Source of the DNA: SP197 sp965242595
GTDB taxonomy: Bacteria; Pseudomonadota; Alphaproteobacteria; SP197
Length of the DNA: 64,000 nt
Assembly: GCA_965242595.1 (NCBI GenBank)
Contig: OZ251464.1
Span: forward strand, 1,302,001 to 1,366,000
Reading direction: 5' to 3'
The notes under the pieces are model-generated. The model worked only from the letters and a program-made list of their open reading frames with translations. It was not told the DNA's origin and did no database searches. The position numbers were made by a program, and so were the translations under genes. This document shows positions 7,480 to 14,909 of the stretch, piece after piece (within the stretch, counting starts at the first letter, position 1; every line of letters starts with the position of its first letter).

Positions 7480-8346
7480 TCATACCTCCACACACTCAAA
7501 GCGCAGTTGATTTTCCGTGACCTGCTTGTCATGGGGCACCGTGCATACCCGTAGGCAAGGAACGAAAGCCTGCCCGCAAACAGCCCATTTCTTATTCCAA
7601 ACACCGTCTGGGAACAGACGTCGGCTATGACTCGTTACATGCCTTCCCCAACACGTGCTATCGGTGAACGGTCTCCCGAGATCCTCTACGTCTGTTGCTT
7701 TGAGAAATCCCAAATAAACAAGAACCACTGGATAACCCAGTTCGGTGAGTTTCCAGGACCAGGAGAAACGGTTGGATATCTGATAGCAGAGGTCGCGCGA
7801 TAGTGACCAATCATGTCCTGTCGCTTTCGTTAAGGCCATACTGGCCTCACAAATACATTTTTCAATTCGTTTGTGATTGCGTCGGGAGTCTTCACTCGCA
7901 TCAGATTTTAATGGTTTACCATTGAGACTCAATTCTTTTGTGTGAGCTTTTGCTTCGACGAGAAGTAATCCCCTTGCGCCATCAATTTTGCAAGTACTGG
8001 CGATATCGAAGTTCGGAGTATTAGGGTTATTAGAACTCACTGCAATCCACCAATGGCATAAAGTATCTTGATCCTTCTCCGGCAACAGGGGTGATCGATC
8101 CAAACGTGCTTCCTCGGTCCGACAAAATCCTTGTGGTAGCCAGCTGTCATTCGCCGACACTTCGATCCATGGTGCAGCCAGCTTCGTCAAGCGCGCGGCG
8201 ACTTCCTCAGGCTTCCCATGAGTAAGCCAGTGGCAACGTGGCTTACTTCCTCTACGCCCTTTCGCGGGCAGCTTATTGAGCAGGCTCATGGTATGTCCAT
8301 TTGGTCGCGCGCATGGTTGCCTCTCTACCTGTATGTCGCTTGACAT
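7480..8346 (-). CDS. Putative PD-(D/E)XK nuclease-like protein, AT-rich island gene
   Basis: About 288 residues from the ATG at 8346; an alternative ATG at 8289 removes 19. Family not recognised with certainty. The central block NFDIASTCKIDGARGLLLVE leading into AKAH resembles a PD-(D/E)XK nuclease core (Asp, then hydrophobic-E-A-K), followed by the helix RRNHKRIEKCICEASMAL. The C-terminal half is rich in Trp and Cys. Base and codon use is far more AT-rich than that of all neighbours, and it interrupts the usual nlpD-to-yajC neighbourhood, so it was probably acquired by transfer. No methylase or phage gene adjoins it. A role in defence is possible but unproven. Confidence 0.6.
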   Translation of the reverse strand: MSSDIQVERQPCARPNGHTMSLLNKLPAKGRRGSKPRCHWLTHGKPEEVAARLTKLAAPWIEVSANDSWLPQGFCRTEEARLDRSPLLPEKDQDTLCHWWIAVSSNNPNTPNFDIASTCKIDGARGLLLVEAKAHTKELSLNGKPLKSDASEDSRRNHKRIEKCICEASMALTKATGHDWSLSRDLCYQISNRFSWSWKLTELGYPVVLVYLGFLKATDVEDLGRPFTDSTCWGRHVTSHSRRLFPDGVWNKKWAVCGQAFVPCLRVCTVPHDKQVTENQLRFECVEV

Positions 8347-8384
8347 GCAAGCTGAACTGGCTTCCTCGTTCCAGGCCGCCCCGT

Positions 8385-9269
8385 TCAATCCAGCCTGCGG
8401 CCCAGGCGGCCTGCCAGGTCCTGGATGAACTGCCAGGCGACGCGGCCGGAGCGGGCGCCGCGGCCGGCTTGCCAGGCGATCGCCTGGGCGTGGAGGGCGG
8501 GGGTTGCGACCGCGAGGCCGAAATGGGTGGCATAGCCCTCGACGATGGCGAGATAGGTCGGCTGGTCGCAGCCATGGATGCCCAGCCACAGGCCGAAGCG
8601 GTCGGAAAGCGAGACCTTTTCCTCCACCGCTTCCCCCGGCGCGATGGCCGTGGAGCGTTCGTTCTCCATCATGTCGCGCGGCATCAGATGGCGCCGGTTG
8701 GAGGTGGCGTAGAACAGCACGTTGTCCGGGCGGCCCTCGATGCCGCCTTCCAGCACCGCCTTGAGCGATTTGAAGGCGGCGTCGCCGGCCTCGAAGGAGA
8801 GGTCGTCGCACAGCAGGATGGCGCGGCGGTCGGTTCCGCGCAGGCGGGCCAGGAGGCGGGGCAGGGTGGCGAGGTCGTCGCGGTGGATCTCGATCAGCGC
8901 CAGGGGGGCATCGGTGTCGGCCTGGGCGGCGATATGGGCGTTGACGTGGGCGTGCACCGCCTTCACCAGGCTGGATTTGCCCATGCCGCGCGCGCCCCAC
9001 AGCAGGGCGTTGTTGGCCGGCAGGGCGCGGGCGAAACGCCCGGTGTTGGCGAGCAGCGCCCGTTTGGCCGCCTCGATCCCCCGCAGCAGGGCCAGTGGCA
9101 CATGCCTCACCCGGGCCACGGCGCGCAGGGTGCCGGACTGGGGCTGCCAGACGAAGGCGTCGCCCGCATCCAGGGCATCGTCGCGGGCCGGTGGCGGCGC
9201 CATGCGTTCCAGCGCCGCGGCGATGCGCGCCAGAAGCTCGCCGCCCGGAAGCTCATCATGAGTGCTCAT
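8385..9269 (-). CDS. DUF815-family P-loop ATPase
   Basis: A 294-residue ATPase of the DUF815 family (AAA-like), function unknown. Walker A is GARGMGKS (92-99), Walker B ILLCDDLSFE, and ATSNRRHLMPRDM looks like a sensor-1 region typical of AAA proteins. The start MSTHDELPGG is preferred over an in-frame ATG 105 bases upstream, which would overlap yajC. The family is commonly found beside yajC/secDF in alphaproteobacteria. Transcription is divergent from yajC, with about 100 bases between. Confidence 0.82.
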   Translation of the reverse strand: MSTHDELPGGELLARIAAALERMAPPPARDDALDAGDAFVWQPQSGTLRAVARVRHVPLALLRGIEAAKRALLANTGRFARALPANNALLWGARGMGKSSLVKAVHAHVNAHIAAQADTDAPLALIEIHRDDLATLPRLLARLRGTDRRAILLCDDLSFEAGDAAFKSLKAVLEGGIEGRPDNVLFYATSNRRHLMPRDMMENERSTAIAPGEAVEEKVSLSDRFGLWLGIHGCDQPTYLAIVEGYATHFGLAVATPALHAQAIAWQAGRGARSGRVAWQFIQDLAGRLGRRLD

Positions 9270-9372
9270 GGCGGCGGACCCTAGTCCGGATCGCGGCGGC
9301 GGGGTAGCGCGGCGCTTGCATCCGCCGGGCGGGTGGCTATAGTCCGCCACCTCCAAGACATCGGAGACCACC

Positions 9373-9741
9373 ATGCTGATTGCCGAGGCTTATGCGCAGG
9401 AGGTCGGCGGCGCCGGCGGCGGGTTCGACCCCATCTTCCTGATCATGATGGTCGCCATGTTCGGCGTCTTCTGGTTCCTGGTGATTCGCCCCCAGTCGAA
9501 GCGCACCAAGGAGCATCGGGCCATGCTGAGCGCCATCAGGCGCGGCGACCATGTGGTCACCAATGGCGGCATCATGGGCCGCGTCGCCCGCCTGGAAGGC
9601 GACGGCGTGCTGATCCTGGAGATCGCCCCCAATGTGCGGGTGAAGTGTCAGCAGTCCATGATCGCCAGCATGGCGGCCCGGCCCGAGCCGCGAGCGGCCG
9701 AGAAGGACGACGAGGACGGCGGCGACCGCAAGGACGGCTGA
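9373..9741 (+). CDS. yajC: Preprotein translocase subunit YajC
   Basis: A 122-residue single-pass membrane protein. The helix FLIMMVAMFGVFWFLVIRP (about 23-41) is followed by the conserved cytosolic motif QSKRTKEHRAMLSAIRRGD and GGIMGRVARLEGD, diagnostic of YajC. It associates with SecD and SecF and the SecYEG channel. First gene of yajC-secD-secF, 12 bases before secD. The C-terminal tail is Glu/Asp/Lys-rich. Confidence 0.95.
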   Translation: MLIAEAYAQEVGGAGGGFDPIFLIMMVAMFGVFWFLVIRPQSKRTKEHRAMLSAIRRGDHVVTNGGIMGRVARLEGDGVLILEIAPNVRVKCQQSMIASMAARPEPRAAEKDDEDGGDRKDG

Positions 9742-9753
9742 TCCCGCCGGCCG

Positions 9754-11310
9754 ATGCTGAAATTCCCCGTCTGGAAGATCTGGACCGTCGCCATCGTCTG
9801 CGGGCTGGGCGCGCTGTTCGCCGCGCCCAATCTGCTGGGGCCGGGCAGCCTGCCCGCCTGGCCGCCGTTGAAGCGCATCAGCCTGGGCCTCGATCTTTCC
9901 GGTGGCGCCCATCTGCTGCTCCAGATCGACGAAGCGGTCTATGTCACCGACCGGCTGGGCTCGGTGGAACAGGACATCCGCCGCCGCCTGCGGAGCGAGC
10001 GCATCGGCGTGCGGGTGGCGCCCGGCGGCGAAAGGCAGCTTTCCTTCGTGCTGCGCGATGCCGCCGACGCTGCCGCCGCCCGCGACGAGCTGGCGGAGAT
10101 CGCCGACGATGTCATCGTCACAGTCGCCGACGACGGCAGCATCGCCGCCACCATGACGGAAGAGGGCCTGACGGCGGGCCTGGGCGATGCCGTCGAGCGC
10201 ACTCTGGAAGTGCTGCGCGACCGCATCGACCCGGAAGGCGTGCTGGAGCCGGCGATCGCCCGCCAGGGGCGCGACCGCATCCTGGTGCAGGTGCCGGGCA
10301 TCGAGGATACCCAGACGCTGCGCGATCGCCTGGGGCAGACCGCCAAGCTCACCTTCCACATGGTCGATTCCCAGGCCGATTACCGGGCGGCGCTGGAAGG
10401 CGTGCTGCCCATAGGCTCGGTGCTGCTGCCCTCCGGCGATCCGGGCGGGCCGGAATCCTATGTGGTGCGCAGTGAATCCCTGGTCAGCGGCGAGAATCTG
10501 GAAAACGCGGTCGGCAGCTTCGATCAGGGCCGCCCGGTGGTGGCCTTTTCCTTCGACAGCGTGGGCGCCGGCCATTTCTGCGATGTCACCACCGACAATG
10601 TCGGGCGCCTTCTGGCCATCGTGCTGGACGGCAGGGTGATCAGCGCGCCGCGCATCAACGGCCCCATCTGCCAGGGCAACGGCATCATCACCGGCTCCTT
10701 CAGCGTGCGCGAAACCGAGGAGCTCGCCATTCTGCTGCGCGCCGGCGCCCTGCCGGTGCCGCTGACGGTGGTGGAGGAGCGCACGGTAGGGCCGACACTG
10801 GGCGCCGATTCCATCCGCGCCGGGCGCATCGCCGCCGCCATCGGCTTCGTCGCGGTGGTGGTGTTCATGGCCGCCTGCTACGGGCGCTTCGGGCTGTTCG
10901 CCAATGCGGCGCTGATCGCCAATCTGGTGCTGATCGTGGGCGCGCTGTCGCTGTTGCAGGCGACGCTGACGCTGCCCGGCATCGCCGGCATCGTGCTCAC
11001 CGTCGGCATGGCGGTGGATGCCAATGTGCTGATCTTCGAGCGCATCCGCGAAGAGGCGGGCCACGGGCGCACGCCCTTCAACGCCGTGGAAACCGGCTTT
11101 CGCCGCGCCATGACCACCATTCTGGACGCCAATATCACCACGGCGGTGGCGGCCTTTCTGCTGTTCTTCCTGGGTTCCGGCCCGGTGCGCGGCTTCGGCG
11201 CCACGCTGGCGATCGGCATCGTCACCTCCATGTTCACGGCCATCATGCTGACGCGCATGCTGGTCTATCTGTGGCTGCGGCGCGCCCGCCCGCAGGCTCT
11301 CCCGCTGTGA
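9754..11310 (+). CDS. secD: Protein translocase subunit SecD
   Basis: A 518-residue RND-family membrane protein that uses the proton gradient to finish export of preproteins on the periplasmic side. After an N-terminal helix comes GLDLSGGAHLLLQID, the D1 motif, then the P1 periplasmic domain (about 60-330). The C-terminal half has five helices with MAVDANVLIFERIREE, the family signature, at about 420-435. Its TGA overlaps the secF ATG by one base. Confidence 0.97.
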   Translation: MLKFPVWKIWTVAIVCGLGALFAAPNLLGPGSLPAWPPLKRISLGLDLSGGAHLLLQIDEAVYVTDRLGSVEQDIRRRLRSERIGVRVAPGGERQLSFVLRDAADAAAARDELAEIADDVIVTVADDGSIAATMTEEGLTAGLGDAVERTLEVLRDRIDPEGVLEPAIARQGRDRILVQVPGIEDTQTLRDRLGQTAKLTFHMVDSQADYRAALEGVLPIGSVLLPSGDPGGPESYVVRSESLVSGENLENAVGSFDQGRPVVAFSFDSVGAGHFCDVTTDNVGRLLAIVLDGRVISAPRINGPICQGNGIITGSFSVRETEELAILLRAGALPVPLTVVEERTVGPTLGADSIRAGRIAAAIGFVAVVVFMAACYGRFGLFANAALIANLVLIVGALSLLQATLTLPGIAGIVLTVGMAVDANVLIFERIREEAGHGRTPFNAVETGFRRAMTTILDANITTAVAAFLLFFLGSGPVRGFGATLAIGIVTSMFTAIMLTRMLVYLWLRRARPQALPL

Positions 11311-12248
11311 TGGCGCGCTTCAGAACCATGAAGCGAATCGTCCTGGTTCCCGCCGGCCTGCGCCTGCCCTTCATGCGCCTGCATCGGGTGGCGGCGGCGC
11401 TTTCCGCCACGCTGCTGGCGGCCTCGCTGGCGCTGCTGGTCGCGGTCGGCCTCAATTTCGGCATCGATTTCCGCGGCGGCACGCTGATCGAAATCGCCAC
11501 CCCCGCGGCCCCCGATCTCGCGGCCATGCGCTCCGGCCTCAATGCCCTGGGCATGGGGGATATCGCCTTGCAGGAATTCGGGGCGCCCAACGACATCCTG
11601 ATCCGCCTGCCGCTGCTGGCCGGGGACGAGGCGGCGCAGCAGCAGGCGGTGGACAGGGTGCAGGATGCGCTGGGCGCCATGTTCCCGGAGATCGACTATC
11701 GCCGCATCGAGTTCGTCGGCCCCCAGGTCTCCGGCGAGCTGATCGAGAAGGGCGCCCAGGCGGTGCTGGTCGCGCTGCTGCTGATGGCGATCTACATCTG
11801 GTTCCGGTTCGAATGGCAGTTCGGCGTCGGCGCGCTGCTGGCCCTGGCCCACGATGTCGGGCTGACGCTGGGCCTGCTGGCCCTGCTCCAGGTCGATTTC
11901 GACCTGCCGGTGGTGGCCGCCCTGCTCACCATCGTCGGCTATTCCATGAACGACACCGTGGTGGTCTATGACCGCATCCGCGAAAATCTGCGCAAATACA
12001 AGCAGGAGGCCATGCCGGCGCTGATCGACCGCTCGCTGTCCGAAACCCTGGCGCGGACGGTGATGACCAGCGCCACCACGCTGCTGGCCCTGCTGGCGCT
12101 TTATCTCTTCGGCGGCGAGGTCATCGCGCCCTTCGTCCTGGCCATGATCTGGGGCGTGGCGGTCGGCACCTATTCCTCGCTGTTCATCGCCGCGCCGCTG
12201 CTGCTCTATGTCAAGCCGGTGCGCGAGGCCGCCGGCGAGGAGGGGTGA
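11310..12248 (+). CDS. secF: Protein translocase subunit SecF
   Basis: A 312-residue partner of SecD. The N-terminal helix is followed by NFGIDFRGGTLIEI, the SecF version of the D1 motif; TIVGYSMNDTVVVYDRIREN is the conserved fourth-helix motif. Six membrane segments are visible. The ATG at 11310 overlaps the secD stop (TGATG), which decides the start over an in-frame upstream ATG inside secD. Its own TGA overlaps the GTG of the next gene. Confidence 0.96.
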   Translation: MARFRTMKRIVLVPAGLRLPFMRLHRVAAALSATLLAASLALLVAVGLNFGIDFRGGTLIEIATPAAPDLAAMRSGLNALGMGDIALQEFGAPNDILIRLPLLAGDEAAQQQAVDRVQDALGAMFPEIDYRRIEFVGPQVSGELIEKGAQAVLVALLLMAIYIWFRFEWQFGVGALLALAHDVGLTLGLLALLQVDFDLPVVAALLTIVGYSMNDTVVVYDRIRENLRKYKQEAMPALIDRSLSETLARTVMTSATTLLALLALYLFGGEVIAPFVLAMIWGVAVGTYSSLFIAAPLLLYVKPVREAAGEEG

Positions 12249-12598
12249 CGCCCGCGCGCAAGACCGTCACCGCCTATGGCGACGGAGGCTTCCGCATCGC
12301 CGGGGAACGCATCGCGGGCTCAGCGATCGTCTTCCCCGACCGCGCTATCCCCTGGCCGGTCGCCGCCATCGCCGAAGTCGGCCTGGAAAGCCTCGCTCCG
12401 GTGGTGGAGGCGGGCAGGATCGAGATTCTGCTGCTGGGCTGCGGCCAGGCGGCGCCGCCCGTCGGGCGCGAGCTCGTCGCCGCCCTGCGCCGCCACGGCA
12501 TCGCCATCGACGCCATGACCACCGGCGCCGCCTGCCGCAGCTTCAATCTGCTGGTGGCCGAAGGCCGCCCGGTGGCGGCGGCGCTGATCGCCGTTTAG
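12245..12598 (+). CDS. Mth938-like domain protein (DUF498 family)
   Basis: A 117-residue protein of the Mth938/DUF498 family, related to human NDUFAF3. The pattern YGDGGFRIAGERIAGSAIVF, then EILLLGCG, then a late MTTGAACRSFNLLVAEGRPV is typical. Exact function in bacteria is unknown. It follows secF in many alphaproteobacteria, here with a GTG start overlapping the secF stop, so the four genes are probably one operon. A GC hairpin at 12621-12639 follows. Confidence 0.88.
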   Translation: MTPARKTVTAYGDGGFRIAGERIAGSAIVFPDRAIPWPVAAIAEVGLESLAPVVEAGRIEILLLGCGQAAPPVGRELVAALRRHGIAIDAMTTGAACRSFNLLVAEGRPVAAALIAV

Positions 12599-12620
12599 GC
12601 CCGGAGAAGGGGCGCAGGGA

Positions 12621-12639
12621 AGGGGGCGCGTGGCCCCCT
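12621..12639 (+). terminator. GC-rich hairpin between convergent genes
   Basis: AGGGGGC and GCCCCCT pair over a 5-base loop in the 51-base gap between the Mth938-like gene and the convergent PuuD-like gene. There is no T-run, so the terminator call is tentative. Confidence 0.4.
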
Positions 12640-12649
12640 CCGCCGCGTC

Positions 12650-13147
12650 TCAGAAATACCAGAGGTTCTGGGCCGATACCATGCAGAACAGCATGGGCAG
12701 CGACAGCATGGTGTTGGTTCTGGAAAACAGCATGGCGGTGCGCGCCGCCGCCTTCTTGGCGTCGGCGTCGGCCTCCACGATGCCCAGCGCCTTCTTCTGG
12801 TTGGGCCAGATCACGAACCAGACGTTGAACCACATGATCGCGCCCAGCCACATGCCGATGCCGATGGCCGTGCCGACGCCGTCATTGCCGATGCCGACGA
12901 CGATGGCCTCGAGCAGATAGCCCTCGAAGGCGGCCAGGAACACGCCGGTGACGATGGTCGCCATGGCGGCCCAGCGGAACCAGAACAGGGCGGTCGGGGC
13001 GATCACCTTGCCGATGGCCGGTTTCTGGTCGTCGGGGATTTTGGGCATGCTGGGGATCTGCACGAAGTTGAAATACCACAGCAGGCCGATCCACATGACG
13101 CCCGAGATCACATGCAGCCAGCGGAACAGGAACGAAAGTTCTTCCAT
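12650..13147 (-). CDS. PuuD-like (urate hydroxylase family) membrane protein
   Basis: A 165-residue protein with four hydrophobic helices and the N-terminal pattern LFRWLHVISGVMWIGLLWYF, FNFVQIPSMPKI and FRWAAMATIVTGVFL, matching the membrane domain of the PuuD family. Full-length PuuD urate hydroxylases carry an additional C-terminal cytochrome c domain, which is absent, so it may be a stand-alone membrane subunit rather than an active urate hydroxylase. Conserved His and Trp residues in helix 1 remain. A strong ribosome site (GAGGAGG) precedes the ATG. A 29-residue membrane peptide gene lies just upstream. Confidence 0.72.
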   Translation of the reverse strand: MEELSFLFRWLHVISGVMWIGLLWYFNFVQIPSMPKIPDDQKPAIGKVIAPTALFWFRWAAMATIVTGVFLAAFEGYLLEAIVVGIGNDGVGTAIGIGMWLGAIMWFNVWFVIWPNQKKALGIVEADADAKKAAARTAMLFSRTNTMLSLPMLFCMVSAQNLWYF

Positions 13148-13170
13148 GGGTGTTTCCTCCTCGGGCCGCG

Positions 13171-13260
13171 TCAGATGGACAGAAGAACGATGGCGACCGC
13201 CACCGTCAGGACGCATCCCGCGACAACCGTGGCCGGCAGCGATTCCAGAATCTTGGTCAT
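13171..13260 (-). CDS. 29-residue single-pass membrane peptide
   Basis: A short frame starting MTKILESLPATVVAGC and continuing as an uninterrupted hydrophobic helix to the stop. A good ribosome site (GGGGGAGC) precedes the ATG, and the stop lies 23 bases before the PuuD-like gene on the same strand. Length and composition suit a small accessory subunit of a membrane complex. No homology is recognised. The remaining 13261-13488 holds nothing convincing. Confidence 0.5.
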   Translation of the reverse strand: MTKILESLPATVVAGCVLTVAVAIVLLSI

Positions 13261-13488
13261 AAGCTCCCCCTCGGGTGATGTCCGCCGCCCCCGCAGGCCC
13301 GCCCGGCATCTGCCGCGGGGCCATGCCGACGAGGGCACCCGGCCATTGTGCCGTCCCGCCCCCGCCTTGGCAAGCGCCTCCGCCGCCATGGCACAGGGGG
13401 AGCCAGCCTGCCTCGCGCCCGCCCTGGGCCGGCCGGCGGGGCAGGCGCGGCGCTAGAGGATCCCCGCCCGCTTCAGCTTCGCCCTCAA

Positions 13489-14895
13489 TTAGGCCTGGGT
13501 TCCGGTTCCCTTGGTCGAGTTGCAGGCCTGGCAGAGCAGTTGCAGATTGTCGCTGTGGTCGCTGCCGCCCTTGATCTTCGGCGTGATGTGATCGACGGTC
13601 AGGTTGCGGAAGGGAAAATGGGTCATGCAGCCGTTGCAGCGGCCTTCCTGCTGGCCATAAAGGGTGTGCTTGTGGGTGCGATAATCCGGCAGCTTGCCCA
13701 GATCGGTGCGCGCCGGAATATCGCTTCTGTGATCGACGTCATAGAAGATGCCCATCTCCTGCTGCAGGCGGGAGACCACCAGCTTCGCGGCCAGGGGCGA
13801 GAGGTCGATCCCTATCCAGTGGCGCTGCAACTGTTCGGCGGCGACGAGAGCCGTCGCGCAGCCGCAGAAGGGGTCGAGCACGATGTCGCCCGGCCTGGAC
13901 GACGCGCGGATCACACGTTCGAGCAAGGCGAGCGGCTTCTGTGTGGGATAGCCTGTGCGTTCCTTGCTGTGCGCGGAAACAGGGTTGATATCCAGCCATA
14001 TTGCGGTCGGAATCTGGCTCTTCTCCCGATTTAAATAACGCTTCAATGCGGGAGTTTTCCCTTGCAGCGGCCATGCAATGAGCCCGGTTTTGTCCAGCAT
14101 GTCGAGGCGCGCATGAATGCCCTTTATCGAACGATAACCGGGGATAAAATTATCTTCCACCCATCTGGCATATTCGCCGGTCAGCGGCACCGCCCAGTGT
14201 CTGCCGACCTTTCCTGGGTCGATGCCGCGCCAGGGCTGGCCGCTTTCGCCCGTTCTCACCTCGGAGGCGGTCAGATCGCCCAGTCTGTAGATGCCATGCT
14301 TGTCCTCGTGGCGATAGAATTTGCGCACGTAATCTGGATCCAAAGGCACCCGCACCGCATCTTTGTCGATAGGCGCGCCATAGAAAAGAAGATTGTCCAC
14401 CACCTTGCCAAAGCCCTTGCTGTCGCTATGCGCCGATTGCCGCTTCCAGACGATCTCGTTGCGAAACATGGAGGCACCGAACAAGCCGTCCATAAGCGCC
14501 TTGAGATAATGGCCCGCCGTCGGATCGCAATGCAGATAGATCGAACCCGTCGGCTTCAACACGCGGCGCAACTCCAGCAGCCTGACCGCCATCATGCACA
14601 GATAGGCCTTCATGCCCCTGGAGTGGGTCAGGGCCGCCGCCTCGATGGCGGCATATACGGCGGGTTCCCGGTCGGCGATCTCGCCATGCCAGGCCAGATC
14701 CACGTCGTCGAGGGTCCAGGCGTCCTTGAAGGCGGCCCCGGCGGCCTCGCTCCCTATCGGCGCCGAATAGGTCTTGTTGCTGTTGAAGGGCGGATCCAGA
14801 TAGATCAGATCCACGCTTTCGCTGTTCAGGCCGCGCAGGATGTCGAGATTGTCGCCGGTCCACAGGGTGCGGTTGTTCCAGTTGGGCGCTGCCAT
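13489..14895 (-). CDS. DNA methyltransferase (beta-type, N6-adenine/N4-cytosine) fused to HNH domain
   Basis: A 468-residue protein. The catalytic motif IV DPPF is at 34-37 (IYLDPPFNSNKTY), and the SAM-binding FxG motif comes late (DIVLDPFCGCATALVAAE, in the C-terminal third), the circular order of beta-class methyltransferases. Between them are GYPTQKPLALLERVI and the target-recognition part. The last 50 or so residues form a separate HNH/zinc module: CNGC, NLTVDHITPKIKGGSDHSDN and CQAC. Such proteins methylate double-stranded DNA; the HNH part could cut or only bind DNA. No separate restriction gene adjoins. It lies 14 bases after rnr on the same strand. Confidence 0.85.
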   Translation of the reverse strand: MAAPNWNNRTLWTGDNLDILRGLNSESVDLIYLDPPFNSNKTYSAPIGSEAAGAAFKDAWTLDDVDLAWHGEIADREPAVYAAIEAAALTHSRGMKAYLCMMAVRLLELRRVLKPTGSIYLHCDPTAGHYLKALMDGLFGASMFRNEIVWKRQSAHSDSKGFGKVVDNLLFYGAPIDKDAVRVPLDPDYVRKFYRHEDKHGIYRLGDLTASEVRTGESGQPWRGIDPGKVGRHWAVPLTGEYARWVEDNFIPGYRSIKGIHARLDMLDKTGLIAWPLQGKTPALKRYLNREKSQIPTAIWLDINPVSAHSKERTGYPTQKPLALLERVIRASSRPGDIVLDPFCGCATALVAAEQLQRHWIGIDLSPLAAKLVVSRLQQEMGIFYDVDHRSDIPARTDLGKLPDYRTHKHTLYGQQEGRCNGCMTHFPFRNLTVDHITPKIKGGSDHSDNLQLLCQACNSTKGTGTQA

Positions 14896-14909
14896 CGCTG
14901 TCTCTCGCC

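Noticed and set aside
8273..8314. 13-codon frame starting MRATKWTY with a fair ribosome site (GAGAGG) overlapping the nuclease-like gene start
   Set aside because: Too short to support, and it lies within the likely N-terminal coding or leader region of the larger gene. It could be a leader peptide, but nothing else indicates this.
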